Source: Paralithodes platypus
Lineage: Eukaryota; Arthropoda; Malacostraca; Decapoda; Lithodidae
Length of the DNA: 64,000 nucleotides
Reading direction: 5' to 3'
NCBI GenBank assembly: GCA_032716605.1
Contig: CM064517.1
Location: 28,157,719-28,221,718 of the forward strand
Below are positions 35,005-45,840 of the stretch, piece after piece (position 1 is the first letter of the stretch; the number at the start of each line of letters is the position of its first letter). Made by a program: the position numbers and the translations under genes. The notes beneath the pieces were generated by a model. The model did not search any database. It had not been told where the DNA came from and worked only from the letters and a program-made list of their open reading frames with translations.

Positions 35005-35351
35005 GTTTTTGTTTTCTCCTTTTCTCTCTTTCTCTGGCTTGTATCCATTCGACCACCATTCAGCCAACTGTTTTAAGACGTTTGTCCCCATCCTGGTGTC
35101 GATTTCTTCCTTAGCGAGCGATAGCGAGCCAGCATTGTATGGAGAAATCCGGCTTCGCCGGAGACATTTTTCTATCGAAATATGTACAATTTTAGCTTGC
35201 CGTCAAAACAAAAATATACATATGCTGGCTCGCTACCGCTCGCCAGGACAATATTGACACCTGGATGGGGGTAAACGTCTTAAAACAGTAGGCTGAATAA
35301 GGCCGAATGGATACAAGCCAAAGAGAGAGGGAGAGAAAGAGAAAAAAAGCG
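35005..35351 (+). mobile_element. Family B element, ends damaged
   Basis: Left core TTAGCGAGCGATAGCGAGCC, hairpin TCCGGCTTCGCCGGA intact, right core GGCTCGCTACCGCTCGCCAG. Neither TTAA is preserved; it abuts LINE sequence. Confidence 0.85.
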
Positions 35352-35640
35352 TCATACTAATTATTCGCCTGGTGCGATCTTGAATTTTATCAAGGCTGAG
35401 ATGTTTCTTGGTTGCACCACCCCAAGAGAGTGCAGAGTATTCCATGCATGATATAATTTGTGCCCTGTAAAGTACTTCCCTTCCTTCTCTATCCAAAAGC
35501 CAGGAAATCCTTCTTAGAGCAGCCAATTTCCTAGAGGCAGCTCTAGCAATATTGTCTATGTGCGTTTTGAATGTTAGCTTTCTAGCAAACGTCTTACTAA
35601 ATTTATATGTCTTCTTGGGATTCAATAAGCTTAACATTAA
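35352..35640 (-). mobile_element. LINE reverse-transcriptase C-terminal fragment
   Basis: An open frame reads AASRKLAALRRISWLLDREG ... YRAQIISCMEYSALSWGGAT. This is the thumb/connection region following motif E in CR1/jockey-type LINE reverse transcriptases. 5' and 3' ends are missing; it differs from the 55979 LINE. 35641-35770 is plain. Confidence 0.8.
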
Positions 35641-35770
35641 AATATATTATTTTGTATATTAATATTTGCTCCCGTTGATACCATGAACTGGGTTTTCTGA
35701 TCTCTCCCTCTCAGGGCATAGCTTTCTGTTTACTCTCCTACCTTCCATTATATTTACATACTTGAATACC

Positions 35771-36095
35771 TTAAGGGGAGGTATTTAGTTTGTTCCCTAG
35801 ACCTCCATCAAGCTTAAAATTACACCCCCTTGAGTCCTTTTCAAGATAAATTTGTACATTTTTCGGTAGAAAAATTTCCCGGCCTAAGGCCGGTTCCTCT
35901 TAAATTACAGGCTCGCTATCGCTCGCCAGGATAAAATCGACACCTAAATGGCACGAAAGGTCTTAATATGGGGTGAAAGTTCTTAAAATCGCTAAACTAA
36001 TGGGGCAACATTTTATAATATCAAAAGCAATGGGGCTAAACATGAGGGAGAAAGGGGTCAAGAAAAAAATCCCTCACGTGGAGACCTCCCCTTAA
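35771..36095 (-). mobile_element. Family A element, complete
   Basis: TTAA at both ends and perfect core. Hairpin CCGGCCTAAGGCCGG keeps all six pairs; only the loop changed. Confidence 0.9.
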
Positions 36096-36129
36096 TCATC
36101 ATCATCATCTTGTCTTCAGGGTATATTTT

Positions 36130-36850
36130 CATTTGAAGGGGGGGGGGGGGTGGTTTTCATTTGAAAGGGGGGGGGGGGGGGGGGGGTGCTTTCATTTGAA
36201 GGGGGGGGGGTGCTTTTCATTTGAAGGGGGGGGGGGGTGCTTTTTCATTTGAAGGGGGGGGGGGGGTGTGCTTTTCAGGGGGGGGGGGGGGGGTTGCTTT
36301 TCATTTGAAGGGGGGGGGGGGGGGTGCTTTTCATTTGAAGGGGGGGGGGGGGTTGCTTTTCATTTGAAGGGGGGGGGGTGCTTTTCATTTGAAGGGGGGG
36401 GGGGGTGCTTTTCATTTGAAGGGGGGGGGTGCTTTTCCATTTGAAGGGGGGGGGGGTGCTTTTTCATTTGAAAGGGGGGGGGGGTGCTTTTCATTTGAAG
36501 GGGGGGGGGGGTGCTTTTTGCTTTTTAATTTGAAGGGGGGGGGGGTGCTTTTCAATTTGAAGGGGGGGGGGTTCTTTTCATTTGAAGGGGGGGGGGTGCT
36601 TTCATTTGAAGGGGGGGGGTGCTGTGCTTTTCATTGAAGAGGGGGGGGGGGGGGTTTTCATTTGAAGGGGGGGGGGTGCTTTTCATTTGAAGGGGGGGGG
36701 TGCTTTTCATTTGGGGGGGGGGTGCTTTTCATTTGGAAGGGGGGGGGGGTGCTTTTCATTTGAAGGGGGGGGGGGGTTGCTTTTCATTTGAAGGGGGGGG
36801 GAGGGGGGGGGGTGCTTTTCATTTGGGGGGGGGGGGGGTGCTTTTCTTTG
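36130..36850. repeat. Poly-G minisatellite, about 27 copies
   Basis: Units of about 26 bp: GCTTTTCATTTGAA followed by a run of 8-20 G. Each run differs in length. It should form G-quadruplexes on the + strand, and assembly may have compressed it. Confidence 0.95.
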
Positions 36851-36856
36851 AGGGGG

Positions 36857-37134
36857 GCTTTTCTCCGGATTCCCCCTTCTCTCTCATGTTTTGCCTCATT
36901 AGTTTTGAGATTTTAAGATGTTCGCCCCCTTTCACTTGGCGATTTCAATACTTTTCGACCCATTTCCTTGACCATTTTAAGACCTCTCGTGCCATTTAGG
37001 TGTCGATTGTTTTCCTGGCAAAGGATAGCGAGCTTGAAAAATGTACAAATTTATCTCGAATGGGGGTCTAGGGGGTATTTTTCTAAAAGTTTGATGGAGG
37101 TCTAGGGAGCAAACCAATAAACCTCCCTTTAACC
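36857..37134 (+). mobile_element. Family A element, hairpins deleted
   Basis: Damaged core CTGGCAAAGGATAGCGAGCT joined directly to GAAAAATGTACAAATTT, so both hairpins except the last arm are lost. Left end merges into the poly-G array; right end CCTCCCTTTAA. Confidence 0.8.
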
Positions 37135-37177
37135 TGCTATACCCGTCGCTTATACTCCCTATTATTAATGTCTTTAT

Positions 37178-37378
37178 TTAAGGGGGAGATATCCACTTGA
37201 GGGATTTTTTTCTTGACTCCTTTCTCCCTCATGTTTAGCCCCATTGCTTTTCTAATTTTAAGACGTTCGCCCCATTATTTTGACGATTTTAAGAACTTTC
37301 GACCCATTTCTGTCAATTTTAAGACCTTTCGTGCCATTTAGGTGTCGATTTTATCCTGGCGAGCGATAGCGAGCCTGT
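37178..37378 (+). mobile_element. Family A element truncated just after its core
   Basis: TTAAGGGGGAGATATCCACT to CTGGCGAGCGATAGCGAGCC, then the sequence switches to unrelated TGTGGGGTTGAG. The break coincides with the 3' edge of the core. Confidence 0.85.
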
Positions 37379-38861
37379 TGTGGGGTTGAGTGAGTGAAGG
37401 GGGGGACAGTGAATGAAGGAGGATGCATGTTTTTCATAATACGTGTTGCTAGCCCCAAACGCGCGAGCAACTGTGGCTTTCAACCATCCGACACATCCCC
37501 TTTTATTAATGTGCATCACACATGTTACATACAAATAAGGTTTATGTTTTGTTTTACCCTACTGTGGAAAGACTACGGATACACCACTCCTGCCCGGGCC
37601 TCACGCAGTGGCATGACCCAGTCCTGTCGAACTGAGCTCATGACGCTGGTGGCATTGCCACCAGCGATATATTAGATATATTATAAAGTGCAGTATGTTA
37701 GGTAACTGTTGATTCTATCCATAAATTCCATATACCACCCCGCACATCATACTACCCAAAGGTGATCCACTGTGTGTTCTCCAACGAATAAGCTATATTA
37801 GAAAGTAACCTACCACCTTATGTATCAACCTACTTTAAACATTTCGATTCATACTGTATATAATTTTTATGTCCGACTACATTTTTTGCCGCGGTCGGCC
37901 TCTCTATTTTTAGATGGGTAAATCCTCCTCCTCCTCCGCCCACAACCTCGACAGTTCCAGCGTCCTCGTTGACAAATGCCTATACTGTACTTGTTGGAAG
38001 AACACTAACAAATAGACCAAATTAAAGGAGTGTAGAAGGACTAAGATATAATATTGGATTGTCACAAGATAGGCCTATTTCATAACATCCGAGAACAAGT
38101 AGCCTACTGTATTAAAAATGTTGCACCCTATTTTTTCGCAAATTACCGTAAACTGGGGTGATTTCGGATAGGATAAGGATAAGGATATTATGGGGGATAA
38201 TTTTAGGAGGCTTCCTGGATTACGGCGCACGGCGCATTATCACTACACATCACTTGACCTAGTTAAATCTCTACAATGTGTTTACAGTCATGAGAAATTG
38301 TAAAAAACAAACTCGAAAAATTTCCGAAATTACCCCACTTTACGAATTGTGAAAACTCGCGAATTTGGCAACTATCTCAGATGCTGCCACACCGGAGTAT
38401 GCAATTGTTTTGGTATGGTAATAATAATAATAATAATAATAATATTTATTCAGTTAGCAATTTACAGAGTTGGTACCACATAGTATGTTACAAATATGAC
38501 ATGTACCAGCCTTGCATAATTCCAACTAAGGATAGCCCAATAAGGCCATTAGGCGTATTTCCATTGGGGTCCTTGTGGGATTAGGTTAGCTGGGGAAATG
38601 GGGAGGATAAAGAAATAGATACTTTAGAGAAAGTATTTCTAGGGGGTTATTTTAAGATACCTTACATCCTATAGTAAATATCAGTAATCCGTAATCAGCA
38701 ATCATTTCAGTTTGGTTTGTCTATCTCTTATGTCGTATTTAGTAGTAGACATAAGCTTGGTGCTCCCTTCTCGCAGCTGTCCGGTTATCTCATTTTCCTA
38801 TATATACTGGGTATTTGTCACAGGCAACTTTGCCTTTTGTCTCATTCATACACATAAAAAA

Positions 38862-38924
<63 letters not shown>

Positions 38925-38965
38925 CCAACATTTAACCATGCTCCCTATCAGTGTCTCTGTGCCAG
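37379..38965. other. Unannotated intron DNA with a perfect palindrome
   Basis: 37644-37666 is an 11-bp perfect inverted repeat with a single-base centre (CGCTGGTGGCA-T-TGCCACCAGCG). (AAT)n at 38421-38444, a possible jockey-like LINE tail near 38760-38862, and (TA)n at 38863-38921. No exon recognised. Confidence 0.6.
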
Positions 38966-39054
38966 GACTAGGATCTAACCCCACGCTAACCACCTTTATT
39001 GAGGGCTGGGCCGAACGGTAACCCCAGGCCCACTACACCCCTACGAACATCTAC
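38966..39054 (+). pseudogene. Decayed copy of the terminal SDR exon
   Basis: It begins after CCAG like the real exon. In frame it reads D-stop-DLTP, then after a 1-base deletion TLTTFIEGWAER-stop-PQAHYTPTNIY, against DTDLTPVLTAFTEGLVQRYP and QARYTPMNLY in the real exon. Two stops and one frameshift make it non-functional. It lies 838 bp upstream of the true exon on the same strand and stops short of its end. Confidence 0.9.
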
Positions 39055-39087
39055 AGCCCCAACACAGTCTCTCTCTATCTTTATATG

Positions 39088-39472
39088 TTAAGGGGACCCA
39101 CCTCGCTTTTTTGCTCTCTCTCTCTCCCTCTCTCGTTAGCTTGTATCCATTCGGCCCCATTCATCCTACAGTTTTAAGACGCTTACCCCCATCAAGGTGT
39201 CAATATTTTCCTGGCGAGCGGTAGCGAGCCAGCATATTTATATTTTTGTTTTGACAGCAAGCTAAATTTGTACATTTTTCGATAGGAAAATGTCTCCGGC
39301 GAAGACGGAGTTCTCCATACAATACTGTCTCGCTATCGCTCGCCAGGAATAAATTGACACCTGGATGGGGATAAACGTCTTAAAACAGTTGGCTGAATGG
39401 GGCCGAATGGATGCAAGCCAGAGAAAGAGAGAAAAGAAGAGACAGAAAACAAAAAATAGGTGACCCCCTCAA
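39088..39472 (-). mobile_element. Family B element, complete, centre inverted
   Basis: TTAA at the left and TCAA at the right. Both cores are present (CTGGCGAGCGGTAGCGAGCC and GGCTCGC-like TCTCGCTATCGCTCGCCAGG). The hairpin reads CTCCGGCGAAGACGGAG, i.e. opposite orientation to 25808, with changes. Confidence 0.85.
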
Positions 39473-39494
39473 CAGCTGATCCCACCTGACCTAT

Positions 39495-39780
39495 ACAGTA
39501 TATATAGCTATAGTTATCCCTTTATTACAGTATATCTATAACAGTATATCTATAGTTATCCCTTTATTACAGTATATCTATAACAGTATATCTATAGTTA
39601 TCCCTTTATTACAGTATATCTATAACAGTATATCTATAGTTATCCCTTTATTACAGTATATCTATAACAGTATATCTATAGTTATCCCTTTATTACAGTA
39701 TATCTATTACCGTATATCTATAGTTATCCCTTTATTACAGTATATCTATTACCGTATATCTATAACAGTATATCTATAAT
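39495..39780. repeat. 40-bp tandem repeat beside the last splice acceptor
   Basis: Six units, each with GTTATCCCTTTATTACAG and AGTATATCTATAACAG. The unit resembles the authentic acceptor (CCCCGTATTCTCTATTACAG, ending at 39803), so it supplies a series of pyrimidine-TTACAG sites within 300 bp. Confidence 0.9.
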
Positions 39781-39803
39781 TTTCCCCGTATTCTCTATTA
39801 CAG

Positions 39804-39959
39804 GACACGGATCTGACCCCCGTGCTGACTGCCTTCACCGAGGGCCTGGTCCAGCGGTACCCCCAGGCCCGGTACACCCCCATGAACCTCTACTTCCGCA
39901 CTAGGGTCTTCGTGGCCACCCATCTCCCGGAGTGGCTCTATGAAAGGCTCTACGTCTAG
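39804..39959 (+). CDS. SDR9C-type dehydrogenase, terminal exon
   Basis: It starts after TATTACAG in phase 0, matching the phase-0 end of the exon at 3036, and stops at TAG (39957-39959). It encodes 51 residues from DTDLTPVLTAFTEGLVQRYP through QARYTPMNLYFR to LPEWLYERLYV. The helix followed by 'P..RY' and a hydrophobic tail with a Leu-Pro turn is typical of the C-terminus of retinol/17-beta-HSD6-type SDRs. Codon use is GC-rich in third positions, unlike the surrounding DNA, which supports a real exon under selection. Membrane or ER association is common in the family but cannot be shown from this part. A decayed copy precedes it at 38966. Confidence 0.92.
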   Translation, partial: DTDLTPVLTAFTEGLVQRYPQARYTPMNLYFRTRVFVATHLPEWLYERLYV

Positions 39960-40096
39960 AAAGGCTCTAAAGGGAGGCTCTGTGTACACTAACCAAGAAG
40001 ATCACTGTTACAGAGTTAATAATAGTTTTGCTATTATAACTATTACATATAACACAATGCCAATCAAATTTGCAGCCATAAACGATGATTTTAGTA

Positions 40097-40102
40097 ATTA
40101 AA
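40097..40102 (+). promoter_or_regulatory. Candidate poly(A) signal ATTAAA
   Basis: ATTAAA 138 bp after the stop codon, followed by a GT/T-rich stretch (CTGCTTTTGAGTGTTTAATA). It is the best candidate in the 3' UTR before the satellite begins at 40225; AT-richness makes chance occurrence likely. Confidence 0.4.
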
Positions 40103-40224
40103 TCCTGCTTTTGAGTGTTTAATAATATTTATACATATCTGTAAATTAGCATAATGAAAAGTACTTTAAATAACAAGTATTACTTATCAATTATTCTACA
40201 GAAAATACCTCACAGTGTTCATTC

Positions 40225-41354
40225 AATTTATACAGTATATAGGACACAATGTATACAGTACATAGGACACAATGTATACAGTATATAGGACACAATGTAT
40301 ACAGTACATAGGACACAATGTATACAGTATATAGGACACAATGTATACAGTATATAGGACACAATGCATACAGTACATAGGACACAATGCATACAGTACA
40401 TAGGACACAATGTATACAGTATATAGGACACAATGTATACAGTACATAGGACACAATGTATACAGTATATAGGACACAATGTATACAGTACATAGGACAC
40501 AATGTATACAGTACATAGGACACAATGTATACAGTATATAGGACACAATGTATACAGTATATAGGACACAATGCATACAGTACATAGGACACAATGTATA
40601 CAGTATATAGGACACAATGTATACAGTACATAGGACACAATGTATACAGTATATAGGACACAATGCATACAGTACATAGGACACAATGTATACAGTATAT
40701 AGGACACAATGCATACAGTATATAGGACACAATGCATACAGTACATAGGACACAATGTATACAGTATATAGGACACAATGTATACAGTATATAGGACACA
40801 ATGTATACAGTATATAGGACACAATGCATACAGTATATAGGACACAATGTATACAGTATATAGGACACAATGTATACAGTATATAGGACACAATGTATAC
40901 AGTATATAGGACACAATGTATACAGTATATAGGACACAATGTATACAGTATATAGGACACAATGTATACAGTATATAGGACACAATGTATACAGTACATA
41001 GGACACAATGTATACAGTATATAGGACACAATGTATACAGTATATAGGACACAATGCATACAGTATATAGGACACAATGCATACAGTATATAGGACACAA
41101 TGTATACAGTATATAGGACACAATGTATACAGTATATAGGACACAATGTATACAGTATATAGGACACAATGTATACAGTATATAGGACACAATGTATACA
41201 GTATATAGGACACAATGCATACAGTATATAGGACACAATGTATACAGTATATAGGACACAATGCATACAGTACATAGGACACAATGTATACAGTATATAG
41301 GACACAATGCATACAGTACATAGGACACAATGTATACAGTATATAGGACACAAT
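40225..41354. repeat. 23-bp minisatellite, about 49 copies
   Basis: The unit contains ACAGTATATAGGACACAATG plus TAT or CAT, with TATATAGG/TACATAGG alternation. All three minus-strand frames stay open because the unit has no stop and shifts frame each copy. The array starts about 265 bp after the SDR stop codon. Confidence 0.97.
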
Positions 41355-41521
41355 TTGCATGTTCTATATAATGGTCTATAATAAGGTCCCTATTGTGTAT
41401 CATTTAAGATTCCTTGATTTAGAGTATCAACGTACTGTATATTGCACTGTTATTCCACCAATGTTCAAAAGAATCTACTAATGTACTATCTGACGATTAT
41501 GCTACCATATTTTCCTCAAGT

Positions 41522-41837
41522 TTAAGGGGAGGTTTTTAGTGTGTTTCCTAGACTTCCATCAAGCTTGAAATTACACCCCCTTGCCCCCTTTTCAAGATAA
41601 ATTTGTACATTTTTCGAAGGCCGGTTCCTCTTAAATTACAGGCTCGCTATCGCTCGCCAGGAAAAAATCGACACCTATATGGGACGAAAGGTCTTAAAAG
41701 TGACATAAATGGGGTGAAACTTCTTAAAATCGCCAAACTAATGGGGCAAACATCTTAAAATCTCAAAAGCAATGGGGCTAGACATGAGAGAGAAAGGGGT
41801 CCAGAAAAAAGTCCCTCAAGTGGATATCTCCCCTTAA
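41522..41837 (-). mobile_element. Family A element, half a hairpin deleted
   Basis: TTAA at both ends and perfect core. ACATTTTTCGAAGGCCGG shows a deletion joining the second hairpin to the right half of the first. 41355-41521 is plain. Confidence 0.85.
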
Positions 41838-42009
41838 GCCAACTATATTGAATAAAAATGTACTTGGAAAAAAAAAAAATCAAAGTATTTCTTCTTCAAT
41901 TTACTACTCCTCATTTTCGACCCACTATTGTCTAGTCTAGGTCTCGTCTTTTACTGTCTAAGAAACTCAATTTAGAGATTTGACATAGATGACAATTATC
42001 AAATATAGC

Positions 42010-42225
42010 TTAACCCCTTCTGTACCAGCGATGTCTTTTTACCTTTATTCTGGCTACTAATAGACGAGTGTATTCAGTCTAAAAGGGGGCCTCTAGCAAT
42101 TAACAGGCTTCGAACTATCTCACTTAACCCATTTCACTACCACAGATCCTTCTTAAACTGCACAAAAACGTCTAAATATAGCTAGAATAGTATCTTAAAG
42201 ACGTCGCTGGTACAGAAGGGGTGAA
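42010..42225. mobile_element. Family C element, complete
   Basis: TTAACCCCTTCTGTACCAGC to CGCTGGTACAGAAGGGGTGA; the right TTAA has mutated to TGAA. Inner ACTACCACAGATCCTTCTTA matches the SINE target site at 12727. 41838-42009 and 42226-42389 are plain. Confidence 0.85.
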
Positions 42226-42387
42226 TATGCGTCAATCAAGATAAGTTAGACTAATTACAAAATATTATAATGTAGCAAAAGACTAAATCTAACAATAAAG
42301 GTGAATTTTGTGTATACATTATACAACTTCACAAAAACAGAGACAAAAACGAAGCCATCAGTGGCCTTCGAGTGAATGATAAAATCG

Positions 42388-42544
<157 letters not shown>

Positions 42545-42777
42545 CTATCTAATACAAAGCTACCATTACAACTACCTTCCCTCAAGCTAAATTGGTAAAT
42601 AGCCTGCAGTAATGTAGAAATGAACAAAACACTAAACCTAGATGCAGTTCGAGAAGTAAATGATATGTTTTCTCTCATATAATAAATTATAACGTAAGCT
42701 AGTTTTCTCTCATATAATAAATTATAACGTTAGCTAGTTTTCTCTAACCCTTGACCCCTTATATGCGAGAGATCTGT

Positions 42778-43192
42778 TTAAGGGGGGTCACCTGCTATTT
42801 TTGTTCTCCTTTTCTCTCTTTCTCTGGCTTGTATCCATTCGGTCCCATTCAGCTTACAATTAAATTTTGATTTCAATTCAAAACATATGTTGTCATAAAC
42901 AAATTTACTTACTGTTTTAAGACGTTTATCCCCATCCAGGTGTCGATTTCTTCCTGGCGAGCAATAGCGAGCCAGCATTGTATGAAAAAAACCGGCTTCG
43001 CCGGAGAAATGTTTCTATCCAAAATTGTACAAATTTAGCCTGCTTATAAACAAAAAACATTTAGACAAATATGCTGCCTCGCTACCGCTCGCCAGGAAAA
43101 AAGTGACATCTGGATGGGGAAAAACATCTTAAAACAGTAGGCTGAATGGAGCCGAATGGATACAAGCCAGAGAGAGACGGAGAGAGACTAAC
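42778..43192 (+). mobile_element. Family B element with an AT-rich insertion
   Basis: Left TTAA, GGCTTGTATCCATTCGGTCC, then about 60 bp of extra AT-rich sequence (42856-42915) before TTTTAAGACG. Core CTGGCGAGCAATAGCGAGCC, hairpin CCGGCTTCGCCGG, right core CCTCGCTACCGCTCGCCAGG. No right TTAA. 43193-43589 is unannotated. Confidence 0.85.
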
Positions 43193-43589
43193 AAATAATT
43201 ACAGCATTGAAACCGCAAAGGCGAGACAAATCCAAATATGTAATAATATTGACGTCAAAATTCGACCAAAATCACCGATTTGCCTGGGCTTAAACCCAAG
43301 GTTTTTCGACCAAAATATTTTCGATTCTGGGCGACTGGCTGGGCGAAAATGAAATCTACGACCATGTCTAGAAGCAGCTCGGCGAGAAAAAGCTAATGGC
43401 ACCAATTAGAATTATCTAGGACTTATAGTTTGGGCTACAGAGGACTTTTAAGCTCAATAAAAGAGTTTGACATTAAGTAGAGTGAATTTGCTGTTTACAA
43501 GCCTTTTAGTAGCAATGCTTTCTTTGGATTATATGATTTCTAACACTAGACGATATCGTGCAGATTAGGCAGGACATTAAGTAAACAAA

Positions 43590-43768
43590 GGGGTGACATG
43601 GATCTCTGTTAACAAAGGGGTGACATGGATCTCTGTTAACAAAGGGGTGACATGGATCTCTGTTAACAAAGGGGTGACATGGATCTGTTAACAAAGGGGT
43701 GACATGGATCTCTGTTAACAAAGGGGTGACATGGATCTCTGTTAAGAAAGGGGTGACATGGATCTCTG
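43590..43768. repeat. 25-27-bp minisatellite, 7 copies
   Basis: The unit is GTTAACAAAGGGGTGACATG plus GATCTCT. Each unit begins GTTAAC, and the array ends exactly where the family C element begins (GTTAACCCC). Confidence 0.95.
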
Positions 43769-43945
43769 TTAACCCCTTCTGTACCGGCCACGTCTTTTGG
43801 CCTTGATTCTGGCTACCATTAAACGATTCTGGCTACCATTAAACGATTCTGGCTACCATTAAACGATTCTGGCTACCATTAAACGATTCTGGCTACCATT
43901 AAACGATTTTATTCCGTTTAAAAATGACCTCCAGCAATTTACCAT
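43769..43945. mobile_element. Family C element, truncated, with internal repeats
   Basis: TTAACCCCTTCTGTACCGGC, then a 20-bp unit ATTCTGGCTACCATTAAACG repeated five times (about 43815-43910), then ATTTTATTCCGTTTAAAAAT. Other family C copies have this segment once. The right half is replaced by a LINE tail. Confidence 0.85.
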
Positions 43946-44095
43946 TTTTTTATTTTTTTTTATATGTGATTGAGGGAGGCAAAAGGCATAACTGCCTATA
44001 GCGAGTGCCTCCCCCATAGTTGAAAGAGTGACAGGGCCAAAATCAAGGGACGTTCGAGCCAAAATGCCTGGACACACGGAGTTTGAAATCAGAAA
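43946..44095 (-). mobile_element. Jockey-like LINE 3' tail
   Basis: Reverse complement: TTTCAAACTCCGTGTGTCCA, GGCATTTTGGCTCGAACGTC, TCTTTCAACTATGGGGGAGG, then a poly(A)-like end. It interrupts family C. 44096-44265 is plain. Confidence 0.8.
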
Positions 44096-44255
44096 GTCGC
44101 CCCTTCTGGCGACTTTCTGATACCCAGCAGGACGGGAGGGAGATCAGAACATGGGACCGTGGGAAATGGTCTAGTGCATTATATTAGCGACGGGATCTGG
44201 TAATACTAGAGAGTTTAGATGTGAAGTTGGTTGGTGTAAAAACCATAATAATTTA

Positions 44256-44391
<136 letters not shown>

Positions 44392-44429
44392 ATCAGGTCT
44401 TATGTTAGGGTAAACAGGAGGTTATTTAT

Positions 44430-44660
44430 CTTTTTCTCTTTATTTGGCTTGTATCCGTTCGGCCCCATTCAGCCTACTGTTTTAAGACGTTTATCCCCAA
44501 CTAGGTGTCGATTTCTTCCTGGGGAGCGATAGCGAGCCAGCATTGTGTGGAGATAACCGGCTTCGCCGGAGAAATTTTTCTATCGAAAAATGTACAAATT
44601 TAGCCAGCTGTCAAAACCATTTAAAATAATATGATGGCTCGCTACCGCTCGCCAGGAAAG
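44430..44660 (+). mobile_element. Family B left half, ending at the right core
   Basis: GGCTTGTATCCGTTCGGCCC, core GGGGAGCGATAGCGAGCC, hairpin CCGGCTTCGCCGG, second hairpin, and the right core GGCTCGCTACCGCTCGCCAG, where it stops. Confidence 0.85.
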
Positions 44661-44883
44661 GCCATTAATTTTCTTTGGAAGACATTTTGGTGCCATAATT
44701 ATCAAAGAACAGGGAGATGAAATATTGTCGATCCTGTAAAAATGAGACCCCACACCAAACTATATTCTTGTGCCAATATTGCCGAATGTGCACTATGGGT
44801 AAGGACTTATATGAGTGTAAAGAGAGGCTAATGACACCAGTGTCACCCAAAATGGCGGAGGTGGCCAGATCTCCCCATACAGG
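44661..44883. other. Unrelated 223-bp segment between two family B pieces
   Basis: No similarity to anything else in the window; it contains AAATGGCGGAGGTGGCC. It begins right after one core and ends right before AGGTGTCGATTTCTTC of the next. Confidence 0.6.
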
Positions 44884-45122
44884 CCAGGTGTCGATTTCTT
44901 CCTGGCGAGCGATAGCGAGCCAGTATTGTATGGAGAAATCCGGCGCCGGAGACATTTTTCTATAACATTATTTACAAATTTAGCCTGCTGTCAAAAACAT
45001 TTTTAAAAATATGCTGGCTCGCTTCCGCTCGCCAGGAATAAATCGACACCTGGATGTGGGTAAGCGTCTTAAAACAGTAGTCTGAATGGGGCCGAATGGA
45101 TACAACCCAGAGAGAGAGAAAA
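44884..45122 (+). mobile_element. Family B right part
   Basis: Starts at AGGTGTCGATTTC with a perfect core; hairpin 1 has lost its loop (TCCGGCGCCGGA, a perfect palindrome). Right core GGCTCGCTTCCGCTCGCCAG, then the usual right arm to GAGAGAGAAAAA. Confidence 0.85.
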
Positions 45123-45189
45123 AAAACGAAATGAAGAAATGTTAAATAAAGGAATAAGGGCATAGCTCATACAGGCGGCGCCATAGCAC

Positions 45190-45406
45190 TTAACCCCTTG
45201 AGGATTATGAAGCATTTTCTCAGTTCATTCTGGCTATCACTAGACGTTTTTATACAACTTTGGAAGGATCTGTGGGAATTAAGAGGGTAAAGACTATCTC
45301 AATTAACCCCCCTGACTTCCGCATACCCTTTCTAATCTAAATAGAATCGTCGAATGATAGCCAGAATAAACTGCCCCAAACGCGTCATAATCCTCAAGGG
45401 GGTTAA
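45190..45406. mobile_element. Family C element, complete, unexpanded
   Basis: TTAACCCCTTGAGGATTATG to TCATAATCCTCAAGGGGGTT and TTAA. Reference copy for the expanded element at 24019. 45407-45840 after it contains a SINE-like 3' end (GAGTCGGCCACCCCCAAG) with (AAT)n and (GATA)n, and no gene. Confidence 0.9.
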
Positions 45407-45840
45407 TTTAATGTGGTCGGCCCTTAGGAGAATTATAAGGTATTTAGACAGTGTATTAGCCCGTGTGAATTTTGTGTTTTGTCTGTGTTTGTTCGCTGTT
45501 TTGTCTTGTGTGTTGTGTTTTCCTGTTCTTGCTCTGTCTTGAGTCGGCCACCCCCAAGAAAAAGAAAACATAATAATAATAAAACAGAGGAAAATCAAAT
45601 GAAAACTAGGAAAAGTGGGGATTGGGCCTGATCATGTAGATAGATAGATAGCTAGATAGATTAGCCTGACCTACATCAAGTTTTCTATTACTGGGGGAGC
45701 CTGCACTACGAGGATCGGACTAGAATTCAGGCCACTTTTTGTTGGAAATTCGCAGACAGCGTGATCAACTTAAATGAAGTACGATCATTACAAAGCCAAC
45801 ATAAAATATGTGTTGACTGTAATACGATGCTTCAGCTGAT

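Noticed and set aside
37644..37666. Perfect palindrome as a histone-type 3' stem-loop or terminator
   Set aside because: The sequence does not fit the histone stem-loop consensus and no gene precedes it; kept only as a note.
40191..41403. Three overlapping minus-strand frames of about 390 codons
   Set aside because: A 23-bp unit without stops rotates through all three frames; pure satellite.
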